Shown piece after piece: positions 1 through 11,103 of a stretch of 64,000 bases of DNA. Source of the DNA: Phalacrocorax aristotelis (lineage: Eukaryota > Chordata > Aves > Suliformes > Phalacrocoracidae); NCBI RefSeq assembly GCF_949628215.1, contig NC_134277.1:126777963-126841962 (forward strand), in the 5' to 3' direction. The translations under genes and the position numbers were made by a program. The notes under the pieces are model-generated. The model had not been told where the DNA came from. It made no database searches and saw nothing but the letters and a program-made list of their open reading frames with translations. The first letter of the stretch is position 1. Every line of letters starts with the position of its first letter.

Positions 1-3000
1 CTCCCAAACAAAACAAAAGGGACCATTTGGAAAGTAACCAATACAGGCAAACCAATTACAACAAATTATTCATACGATTAATTCTGTTTTGGTTTTTTTT
101 TTTCTTTTCTTTTTGCAGATATGCACCATGAGTGTGATGTTTAAAGAGATGAACTAGCTGTTTCTTGATATGCAGGTTATTCATGAATGGTTCATTATCA
201 TTCAAGTCATAGCTCTTTTGAGGGCACACAGGTCATGGTTTGGGTCCATTTTCCCTGACTGGATGCGCATTATTCTTTTAGAATCTGTTTCCCTGGTACA
301 AATATTCATTATGACAAAATCATAGTCATGATTATTTGCTGCTATGATGAGAGTTCCTCTCCTTAGAGCATGGGGGGGAAGGGAAGGTCTGCTCACCCAA
401 AGCAACGTGCTGAAAAACTTCCTTGCAATTGGAAAGCAATTCTATAAAATCCCAGCCATGGAGATGTTTCTTACTCCATCTCAGATGTTATGCACATCAT
501 ACACCGGTCAGGGGTTTTAGGTGTGACTGAAATAGTTGGCAATGGCTGATGACCCAGCTTCAGCTGACTTCAAACCACAGAGGGGAATTGAGATAAGAGC
601 AGAAAAATGCTGGGGAGATTGATAAATGAAGAGGTAGCTCAGTACCTTTGCCTGCCCACCTGCTGCTATGTTGGTGTGTCGATGCAGTGTTGCTGGGTGT
701 GGAAATCCCACAAAAGGCAATTATTGGAGTTTTACCAGCCTGTGTGAGGCATGTCCCATAGTGCAGGTGTTTGCTGGACTCCTGGGTCTGGTCTCTGGGA
801 GGGCAGCGAGCAGGGCCAAAGTATCTTGGTAGAACAGAGATGCTGAGGAAGGGATGGGCTCTGACCTAAATGGAAATAAAGTGCAACCTTTAGCTGCTGT
901 TAAATGGAAAGCTCAGGATGTCATCAGTTACAAAAGGAGTTTACTAACGTCTCACCTGGGCAAATGGATCCACATCTCACGGTCCAGCAAGGAGCATCAG
1001 AAGGGACACTTCCCCACTTCTGGTATAAGAATCACTCCATGGTGGAGATCTCTCATCCAGCCCTTGGTGCCCATGGATGCAAACGCCTGTGCTCCAGCTG
1101 CAGCCCGTGGCTGTAACTGATGTGCCAATATCTGTTTGGATTATTTTGGGAGGAAAAAAATAGACCAACCCTGCAACACAACACTTCCATTTGCCATTTT
1201 CCTATCCAAAGTTTTCTCTTGATGCAGGAGGTGCACCACAAAAATAACCCTTGGATCAGCAGTTATTTCTGACCCATGGATTATGTTTGCTTTTGTTTGA
1301 TATCACAGGGCCTTGTGGCTATCTTGGCCTGGCTTAGATTTTCCTGGTGCTGTTCACTGAAATGTTTTATTTTCCACCATTGCCTGTAGGCACTGATGTG
1401 GATTAGCCTTGGCAGCACCATGCAAGGGGCTTACACACCCTGATGCTCACTAATTACAACCTCCTGAACATTCTAACAGCTATAAAAATACATTGATGTA
1501 TATATGAAGTCACGGTCTGTCAGTGTATTGCCCCTGTGGTGTAAATTTTGCAAGCAATATACTCATGACTGGAAATCCCCTTATTCCATGAAGAGTTTTG
1601 TTCTTTGGAGTGGTTTCTATTTACATATGCACAGGTTCTCTGAATGTCCAATAGAATACAATACTGAACAAACCTGTGTCCAGTTTCTTTCCTTGCTTTT
1701 GACTCCTTTACCTTCTTTCTTCCCATAGCTACTTGCCAACATTTTTTTTGTCAGGGTAGCTGAAGTACTCAATCCAGGAAAACCCATATAAGGTTTATTT
1801 GTTTATTAGCTGTTAACAGCTAATGCATTTAACTTGCTAAATACCTGTCAGGGACTGAATATGAGTTCAACCACCTAACTTCTGGTGTGTGAATTGCAGA
1901 GTTACTGGTGATGGGGTGCAGTGCAGGGGAAGAGAGCAAATTTTGTCCTAAGTGAAATCCCTGAATTTTGCGCAGTGCAGCTGTAGGAGCGTCAGTCCAT
2001 GCACTTCTTCAATCAGCTTCATCCTTCATCAACCCTTCATGGGAGGAATTACTTCCTTGGTTTTTAGGCTCTTCAAGTGCTGTAGAGAAGTAGGGGAAGG
2101 ACAGAGGAGTTTTGTCCTACATAATATGCACCTTGGAGGTGCTGACTGCAGAGGGAAGCCAGCGTGATCAGGTTCCTAAAAATGTGCCTCCATCAGGTGC
2201 TAGAGTTAGGTCCTAGTGCTCTGCACGACTGATGGACTGGGTGCTGGACATCCCTGAGCACCTGGAGAGCTCTGCTGAAATGGGAGAAAATAGCAGATAG
2301 TGTCTGTTCTCGATCAACTGTGTTAACCATGTTAATGAAGAGATTCTGGCGTTTCCCATGTCCTGCTCCACTTGGTTCCAAATGAGCTCTTTGAATGATA
2401 AAGACAGACCTCACAGAATTAAAATTAGTCATGTATGCCATCCTAACATCCCCTTAGTATGTTCATAGCAGAGTCACATTAATTTCATTGCTAGGGGGAA
2501 TTCCCTACCTCCAGAAATGGGAGTGGATTTGCCTGTAATAGCAATTAGGGTTTCCAGTAGTGGACTGTCTCCAGTTTTCACACACTGAATGTATTCTCCA
2601 AAGTAATGATATCAAGACAAAAAAGGAAGATAAAGGGTCTGCATCATTATGTTTGACAGGACATATACACTCCTACAGAGATTGAAATAATCATAACTAA
2701 GCTCATGGAGAATTGCAAACATGTAAAGGTTGTATGAAAAGATGAAGAAATCAAATTTATGAAGTAATTTTAATGTACTTCTTGGGATGTAAATTCTTTT
2801 AGAGGACTCATCAACCACATTCTGGTATGAATCTTATTTGATTGTAAAAATTATGATGATTAAAATATTAGGCACTAGTGAAAACTCCTCTGATTCTGAA
2901 AAAAAAAAATCCAAGCCTTGAGGCAAAAATGTTAAAAATAGACATTTTTTGTATGAAACCATTTGCACGAATGAAACTAATAGGTTTTTATCTAAACCAT

Positions 3001-3537
3001 CTGGTGGAGGAAAAGCATTAAAATGTAAAGTCACGTATTGAAGCCCCCCGAGACTTCTTTTGAGTGCTATATGTTAAAAAAAAAAAAAAATAAAAGAAAA
3101 CTCCATATCTTTTCCTTCATTTATCTGAGGCCTTGCTCCCCAGAGCCCAGCTTTAACCAGTCAGCTTTGCTTTGGCAACCAATATACTCCTGCTTGGCTT
3201 TGCATGAAGTTGCACTCCCAATAATGAAAACTAAATTCATTTCAGGAAAGCGATCAGTGGTTTAGGGTTTATGATTTGCTTGGGAGGTTTATTTTCCCTT
3301 AAATAAACCTCTACAGGAAACTCAGATACAAATGACGTTCACTTTTGCTTTTTCTGTACATGTGAAACCAGACCGTGAAACCACAGTTTAAAATAGCACA
3401 ATTTACTGTAGTACATGAGGTGTGTAACAGGAAGTAACCAACAAAGACTTTAGCACTCCCTTTCCCAATTTGAGGCCAAATAACCATGATCTGCTGGGCT
3501 TTCTTTCTATACCATGTGTAAGGGATTTGGTGTGAAA

Positions 3538-3990
3538 CAGAATCACAGGCTAGCCTAGACTGAAAGGGATCTCTGGAGGTTTTTTGGTCTACCTTATCGC
3601 CAAAGCTGGTGCAATTTAGATGTGCCTGTTCAGGGCTGTCCAGTCAGGTTTTGACTACTTCTAGGGACAGAGATTCCACAGCAACTTGTGTCTGCTGCCT
3701 CTTGTCCTTCCTGTGCGCTTCCAGAAAGATTTGGGCTCTGTCTTCTCTACAAAGGCCCACTAGACAGTTACAGACTGCGGTAAGAGCTCCCCTTGGATTC
3801 CTCTCCTTGAGACTAACCAGATCCAGCAGTCTCAGTGTCTCCACCTGTGCCCTGTCCTCCAGGCCCTGGCCAGCGGCCTCCACTGGATTCACTCCTGTAT
3901 GTGAACGCCTTCCTTGTACTGGGGTCACTTTTGGAAAGGCTTCCACCTCTGGGCTCAGGTTCCTTCCCAGTCCAAAGGTGACAACAGTAC
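3538..3990 (-). mobile_element. Old CR1 LINE fragment downstream of TOX
   Basis: The plus strand has agaatcacaggctagcctag and gaaagggatctctggaggtt, then a match to the CR1 segment encoding the tail before the 3' UTR (tgctgcctcttgtccttcct). It ends with ctggattcactcctgtatgt and cttccttgtactggggtcac. This is the reverse complement of a CR1 3' region with many substitutions. The 147-codon plus-strand open frame across it is an antisense accident. Confidence 0.7.
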
Positions 3991-6900
3991 AAGAAGACAG
4001 GACAGCCTGCCTCTGGCTTTTAATAAAATTGTTCTCAGAAAGTATTTCCTGAGAGTTTAGAAATACTCAGCCTTGAAAAATCTTTCACCCATGTACTGCA
4101 GAAGCACGGCCTTCCTGCAAGGACCACACTATGCAACTGCCTCCAGCCTGTTTGCAGAGGGCAACTTCTGCAGGGGACTCAGTGGCAGCACAGTCCCGTT
4201 CAGCAGTCATGATTCTGTCCTTGCGGGCCTGTGAGTCTCCTCGCTGTGCAGTTATATGTGCATGTATGGTGCTTTGTTAAATCTGATGCAGAAAGTCAGA
4301 CACTGAAAGGGCTTTGCTGGGTTCTGTGGAGAAATTCTGCAGAGAGAGAGAAATAAAGATATTTGAGGGGTATGAACAGTACAGTCAAAATTCCAGTCTC
4401 ATGAGCTTTGAAATTTTAATCCAAAATTTAAGAAACACAAGACCAGAGATTACTTAGACATCTCACTCTTTTTATTTTAATCTTTTAAAAGTTAGTTTAC
4501 AGTTAAGTTTGAAAGTAGCACTCAGATGTAGACATATGTCTTAAAAGTGGAAAACCACTAAAGACAAATAAAACTTGGAAACCTCCCCCTATTTATTATT
4601 TGTAAAATCTCACCTGAGTTAAACTTGTCCTCTTGGATCTGAGCACTGCTTCACAGTTGTTGAGCTTTAGTTATGGCTAAAGCAGAAGGCTGTTTCTGAA
4701 AACTCTCAGGTCTCAGCTACTCTTCCTCTAAATTACTCTGTATCCCTGGGCACATCACTTACCTTCTTTCATATTCATCTCTAACAAAACCATGTAACAC
4801 ACGCTTGTATGCCAGAGGAGTGGAGAGGCTTAGCTCATTATTTCAGAACTCTGAGAAGTAGATATCAAAACATGAAGGCTTACTCTACTAATTAGGGCAT
4901 CAGATAGCCTTATTTATTCAAGTGATGACATGCTTTTGAATGAACTTTGGAACTTCATGTTGCTATCTAAGCCGTGCTATATAGACAGCAGGAAAAATCT
5001 CTCTTGCATTTTCAGTATTTAACAATATGCCTGCACTGATGGCATAAACATGGATCCAAGTGTTTCACTGTGAAGAAATCCAGTAATACAAAATCAGCTT
5101 GCAGGCTTTGTGTCTGTAGAGGGCTTACATTGCACAGTTGCTGTGCTAGCGTGGTAAGGTGAATAACCCCTCTGCCCCCCAGACCCCCACCCATATTGGA
5201 AAGGCTTTGGGCTTTTTTACTTCCACTGAAACAACTTGGCACTCTGGAAGCACCAAGGTCAGCATACATACTGTGCACAGATCTGGGAAGTTTTTAACTC
5301 TAGGTATCAAAGTGTGAGAAGCCAGAATATTCACTAGAGGTTTTCTTTTTTCTTTTTCTTTTTTTTTTTAATACTGGAGCCATGTAGATTGTAAGGCAAA
5401 ACTTCTTAGAAAGCCGCAGCATCTGAAATGTGTGATTCCTGGAGCCTTCAGAGGCTTGTGTATTACAAAACATGTGCCTTGCCTGCTGTGAAACAGTGGC
5501 GCATGGAATATCACCCACTTATGTGTTTGACTTAGCTAAAGAAAATATGTTTTACAAAGGTTTCCATCCTTGATTAATATCATTTTTTCAAGTGGTTATG
5601 CATCCATTGTGCTGCTTGGTAAAGTCAGAGTTAAAAGGAAAAGTACTTTGTTTCCAGTTTGAAATTTTCTGACCTAAACTTCTAGCCTCTGGACATTGCT
5701 ATGAGTCCTCTGGTTTCTGCCTGCTGTGTGTGCTGTCCCCATCCCCACTATTCAGCTGGCTGGTGGTCTGGAAAACGCTGATGTTCTAAGGGTTACTGGA
5801 TTACAATTGTTCTCTGCAAACAAAATTCACATCTGTTCTGACAACTTATTTCAGCCTGATGCAACTTGAAAAGGTCGAGATTAATCCCAGAAAATCAGAC
5901 TTCTATTGGAAAGGCCAAATCAACTTTAATTGTAACACATGGCTATTTGTATTGGCGTTTAGCTGCAGCCATTTATCCTTCTTTCCATTGGTATTATTTG
6001 TTTCTGAGCTAGCTACTAAAGCCCACAATGCAAGCTGAAATGTTTTAAGTAACGTAACAAAAAATAACAGCCGACATCTTTCCTTTTACAGGTTTCCATT
6101 GACCCAGGGTATTTTGTGTGCGTGGCTTTTATGACTTCTGTTTATCAGCAGTCTTGGGAAAAAAATCATTGAAGAAAATGGCTCATTTTGTAAAGATTAA
6201 TGGTGTCTACTGAACTTTCACACACTCCCCTAGCCTGTTGGCTTTATCCATCAGAGCCTGGGGGAAGGAACCACTCGCTCTGGAGTTCTGCCTACTACCA
6301 AACTTTGATCAGGGGCGCTAAGGGGTTTAAAACCCCTTCGTGCTACGCAGTTGCAAGCTGTGGTTTTCTGTGTGGGTGAGGTGACTAACAGCAGCACCCT
6401 CCCCTCGGCACGGGGGACAGGTTGGTGTAGCACCTCTCTAACCACCCTGCCGGCTGCCGGTAGCTGCTATCAGCTCAGCCATCGAGCCGTCAACTGACAT
6501 CTGAGCTCTCAGATCCCCTGAAAAGTGACAGGATGAGAGAGACTCATTTGGCAATACTTTGCTCTTGCTGTTTGGCCTGGAGAAAGATACTCAAAGTGGT
6601 AAGATTGTTTAGCAACAGCTGGCAAGCACCCGGGTGTGAGCCTGATTTTCAGACATGACAGGCACTTACAGGAATGTTGCCAGATACAGCTGTTTAAAAG
6701 CCTTAATAAACAGCAAGTCAATACTAATCTTTGCCAAATTAATCTTTTCCTTGACAGCCCATCAGAGCAATTATGCTCAGACTCGTTGTAAACACACAAT
6801 TGTCAGAGGGTAAGGATCTTCTCTGCAGTATACTGTGGGTTTTTGTACACAGCTTGTTTTCCAAATAGGACAGTTTTCTTTTTCTTTTCCTTTTCCTCTC

Positions 6901-7385
6901 TTTCTTTTTTATTTTCTCTCCTATTTTATTTTCTAGCCAATTACATGTTTGCCAGCTTGGTATTAGCCTGAACGAAATTTCTTTGTAAAGTGTCTATCGC
7001 AGCAAGCCCTTAATAGAATGTGAAATGATGACAGTTGCAGGATCCATGCAGATGCACATTTGCTAGTGGGTTTCTCTAATTAGGCAGTAACTGTGACAGA
7101 GTCTGAAATGTTACAAGTCATTGTTCTCACTTGTCCTCTTGTCGGCGGAATAAGAACTACATTTGAGTTGTGATTTAATGTGCTGCTGGGTAATAATAAA
7201 ATACATGACTCTGCAAAGGAAAGCAAATCCTGTCTGTGAGACCTGACACAAAGCACCTCGTGTTCTCTGAGGTGCTCAGCACCTCCTGCAGCACTGCCAG
7301 CACACTGCTATACTCACTAAATATTTTATTTAAATGCAAAAGGACTTGAAGACACCACATAAATAATTAATAGGGCAATGGTTGT

Positions 7386-7497
7386 ATATCTATCTATGTA
7401 TCTATGTATGTGTCAATCTTTCTTTCAGTCTATCTAGATATCATCTATCTACCTACCCCTGTACCTGTATCTACATCTGTATCTATACCTACATAGC
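7386..7497. repeat. Imperfect (TATC/TATG)n tetranucleotide repeat
   Basis: Interrupted tatc, tatg and tacc units run from tatatctatctatgtatcta to ctgtatctatacctacatag. It looks like a decayed tetranucleotide microsatellite in the flank beyond the TOX 3' end. Confidence 0.85.
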
Positions 7498-8819
7498 AAC
7501 GGGAGTGCTGGGCAGTAACTCCTGTATGGGTTACATACCACTCTTTAGCTACTTCTCACAGTCTGTGCAAAAAAAGGATATTTACCTACTCTGTTTCCCC
7601 AGAGCACTGAAAGACGTCTCTGTGGATCTGCCATGTTTACAGGATCAGGTAAGAAACAGTCAGATACAGTCTTGGAGATGGTAGTTCGGGTTGAGATGAA
7701 GTCTCAGAAGGTTGATGAAGGTGGTAAGAGCGTGTTTTACCTGCCAGTAATGAGCTCTTTTATTGTTGGGTTTCCTGTTTACAGAGGAGTCTCACAGGGA
7801 ATATTTGGCAGAGACATCACTGGAATCAGGAACTGGTATTTGGTGAGAGAAGTGGGCACAAATACTTTAGGTTTCATTGGGAATGGCTGGGGCCCTCCAA
7901 GAATACATTACTTACTGCCTGTGGATGAACGTGGAGTGAAAAAATCCTATAGTGGGTCCCTTCAAAGAGCTTCTTTGGGTCAGAGGCAGCAGCTGGACAG
8001 GATTTTTGCTCAAAACTCTATGAGTTTGGTGACACAGAGACTGGGAGTCACGTCGCCAGAGCAGGGCAGTCAGCATCAGTAAATTGGAGGAGCCTTTCCT
8101 TTCTAAAACCTCTGCTTACCTTGGTGCAAGCAAAGGGGATTTACATCTTCCCGAGTGCCTGCGTTGCTAATCTTGCATTTTGCCTACCGCTTTTTAAAAA
8201 ATAATTTTAGAAAACATTAATTTCAATTAATGGAAGACATTATTTCCCTTGGTTTCTATCACTTTGACAGATGTCTTTATCATATTTGCTTGCTGTTACT
8301 GAGTTGCTTCAGTGTGTAGGTTGTTTCATTCCTGTGTGCTTTCTCATCATCATCATTATGACAGATGGTGACTTACAACCAGTGACTTGGGTATATGTGT
8401 TACTGCATTGCCTGAGCCACAGCGCTTCAGCGAAGGATGGGGCATATCTTCATGAACTCCAGTGGAGTTCCACCTGCTTACAAAACATCTCAACCTTTTA
8501 GGCTCTGTCTATTGTCAATTTTTATCTGTCGGTACGCAGCTGAAAACAAATTGCAGATTGCCCTTGACCAGCAACCGTTGTTTTTTCCCAAAGTCAGCCA
8601 TGAAGAACTGACATTTATGCATTGAAGTTGGAGCTTCCCTTTGGAACAAAGTGGCTTCACTATAACCCTGGCCACAGCTGCTGCTCCTCCAGCATAGCTG
8701 TCCCGTCCAAAGAGAGCCCAACACAAAACCACACTCAAACTACCAGACGGGTAAGGTGCTGCATGATAAACACACTGCCTTCCCTTCTTACAGACGAAGA
8801 GACACCAACTAGCCAGAGG

Positions 8820-11066
8820 TTCATACAGAATAAGTATTTTATTCATGATGTATTTTCTTTTTATTTACATTAAAGTTCTCTTGTATTTTGAACTCTGCTT
8901 GGATACCGAAATTAACAACTTCATGTGACTGCGCACCTGCTTTAAAAGAAATGGAGATAACACAGTTCTTTTCCGTAAAAGAAAAAGGAAAACTGCCTGT
9001 CAAAATCAAAGCTGATTTTTCTCATCCCCGGTAATGAACTTCTCGCTTTAGAATTAATATGAGTGGAAAATGTAGTTTACTATAATATAATAAATAGAAG
9101 ACATTGGGTAATTAGTAGTGCTGGTATATTTCTAAAGTACTAAACAGACAAACAATAAACTGTGAATTTAATCACGAGTTCTCATACAGTTTCAAGACAG
9201 GAAAATTAGAGCTCTCAGCTACAGTCGTTTGAGTAATCACATCTGATCTGCATTATTTATTAGTTATTACATGCCAAGTGATTCCGATTGTACATTGCCT
9301 GAAATCATTCCAAAGCAAGCATACCGTTGTTTCTCTTTTGTTTTTAAAGAAAAATCAATGGCATTGCATAATGTGTGTTTTATCCAAGTTGCTTTCTTTA
9401 TTTCACATAGAAAATACTAATCAGTGGTACTCTCCGTTAATTGGACAGGCATCTGGGATGAAATCCTCCAGAAATATATTTTCAGAGCTACCCCTGATCC
9501 AAAACACCGACAAAATACCTTCTTCTGGATTTTTTTCATCCCTTTCCCTGTGGCTGTTGAACCTACTTACCTTTCACTTCGGGGCGTATTTGTGATACGC
9601 TCTCTAAAACTCTGTAGGACCTTTTGAATGTATAATAAAATGGCTGAAGCATATTTGGTAATATTTCTGTTGGTAATATTTTTATTCCACTTGACTAAAG
9701 AACCAGAACTGATGAAGTTTCAAGAAGCAGCATTATGCAGTTTTATTCAGTTAGTTTTGTTGGTTCAAGTCTTACTTTTGGGCAACTTCCTGCTACAATG
9801 CTTTAAAAAGGGAATTACTTAAAATACCTTTTTTTTTTTTTCCTTAACAACCAAAGAAATACAGAAATAAGTATTGGTTACCTTCATTTTCTGCCAGTAA
9901 AGCAAGTTTGGTGTTACATATGTCACTGTAAAAACTAAATAAAGTATTCACATCAATTGTGAACAATTTGTGCCAGCAAAAGTTAAAGCGTCAAAGAAAC
10001 CTCTTTAAAATGCTAACAGATTTACTTACAAACACCTATATTTATTATTTCATAAATAGGCGCAACAGGTTCCATAAAAAAGATTAAATACAGACACAGT
10101 ATGAAGAAACAATAATACATAGCCGTATGTAAAGGTTATAATTTAGCTGTCTCCAATCTGTTTCTGCATCTAATAAAATATCAGGTAAGCATTTGGCAGT
10201 TTTATACATAAAAGGACTTAAATGACGTTTACTAACCAGTACACATAAAGTGATTTTCTTTAAAAAAAAGAAGCATTTTTTAGGCAGTACAAAATAAATG
10301 TGTTTGCTCTTTATCAACATTAGGTTTTTTTCCTAGTTTTTTGTATTTATTTCATGAGACAAAGCCAATATTTTTAATTTATATCATTTGGGAATATTTA
10401 GCTTTTTTTCTCCAAATACTTTGAAAATATAGAACTATTAATCAGTTGTTTAAAAATGAAGTAAAAATATGAATGTTTGCCAATTTAACCCTTATTGTGA
10501 AATCAATAAACTGGAATGAGCCAGTTTCAATTACAATTAGCTACAAAAACATTCACATTTTATACTCTAGGAGAGTGTAACATAGATGCTATTTACAAAC
10601 TTGCTATGACTGCTACATCAAGCCATTTAAAAAGTCTTTAGTAGTTTCATATAAACACCCATTATGAAAAACCAATGGAAAATCCAGGACTTTTATCCGA
10701 GACATCTACAGTTGCTAAGGCAGTTACTATCGCAGCACTTCACAGCAAAAATCAACATAAAATCTGAATGGTCCAAGTTTCCTTCAGGGAAGAAGAAAAG
10801 CAATGTCCGTTAAAGGATCTCAGGGTAGGGGTGGAAAGGAGAAAGAAAGAGAAAAAATGGGGGCAAAAAAAAAAAAAAAAAAAAAGAAAAAGAAAGAAGC
10901 AAGACTATTTTTCCCAGAGTGGGTGACCCACTAGCTCAAATAGTCCTAAGTGCTTAGCAACTTGTATTTCCTAATAAAATGCAGAACTGCCTTGACTGCA
11001 TAAAGCAATCCATGATGAAAAGACTTCCCTGCGTTCCTCAGTGGAAAGGAGAGATGTTTCAGATTT
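8820..11066 (-). other. TOX: TOX 3' untranslated region
   Basis: From the stop at 11067 to the poly(A) signals near 8840-8865 there is about 2.2 kb of AT-rich sequence. I see no intron signature or interspersed repeat in it. On the transcript strand it contains a 21-base U run (10865-10885 as A on the plus strand), a Pumilio-type UGUAAAUA at 10597-10590, and overlapping seed matches for miR-23 (AAUGUGAA, 10559-10552) and miR-181 (UGAAUGU, 10555-10549). Several internal AATAAA hexamers could give shorter forms. The distal end is inferred from the signals, not from transcript data, so the left boundary is uncertain by tens of bases. Confidence 0.7.
8838..8865 (-). terminator. TOX: Tandem AATAAA poly(A) signals of TOX
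   Basis: On the minus strand AATAAA occurs at 8865-8860 and again at 8843-8838, 22 bases apart. A U/GU-rich stretch follows at about 8810-8792 (TTGGTGTCTCTTCGTCTGT), which fits a downstream cleavage-stimulation element. Cleavage would be expected around 8815-8832. The upstream hexamer overlaps a UGUAAAUA Pumilio-type motif (8869-8862). Two good hexamers plus a downstream element make this the best candidate for the gene's distal end. Confidence 0.55.
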
Positions 11067-11103
11067 TCAGGTAAGGTAGAGTGCTTTGTCCCTCTGCATG
11101 CCC
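11067..11103 (-). CDS. TOX: TOX terminal exon, last 37 coding bases and stop
   Basis: After a pyrimidine-rich tract and a gaacag acceptor, the minus strand reads GGGCATGCAGAGG and continues to a TGA at 11069-11067. Joined to the two bases left over from the penultimate exon, this encodes Gly-Gly-Met-Gln-Arg-Asp-Lys-Ala-Leu-Tyr-Leu-Thr-stop, the invariant TOX carboxyl terminus. The frame arithmetic closes exactly (152 + 37 = 189 bases, 62 residues plus stop). The coding part is far too short to be seen as an open reading frame on its own. The exon continues into a long 3' UTR toward lower coordinates. Confidence 0.95.

Larger units (their letters stand above)
1..8819. other. Downstream flank of TOX, no gene recognised
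   Basis: Beyond the TOX poly(A) signals I find no splice-bounded exon or recognisable protein. The flank holds an old CR1 fragment (3538-3990), a tetranucleotide repeat (7386-7497) and pyrimidine-rich tracts at about 5341-5371 and 6868-6932. A stretch with dense E-box and homeodomain-like motifs lies at about 6520-7180. One unexplained 149-codon ATG frame runs from 7633 to 8082 (see findings). Confidence 0.7.

Noticed and set aside
3609-4052. 147-codon plus-strand frame and its minus-strand counterpart
   Set aside because: Lies within an old CR1 fragment in the wrong orientation for the LINE protein; no gene-like features.
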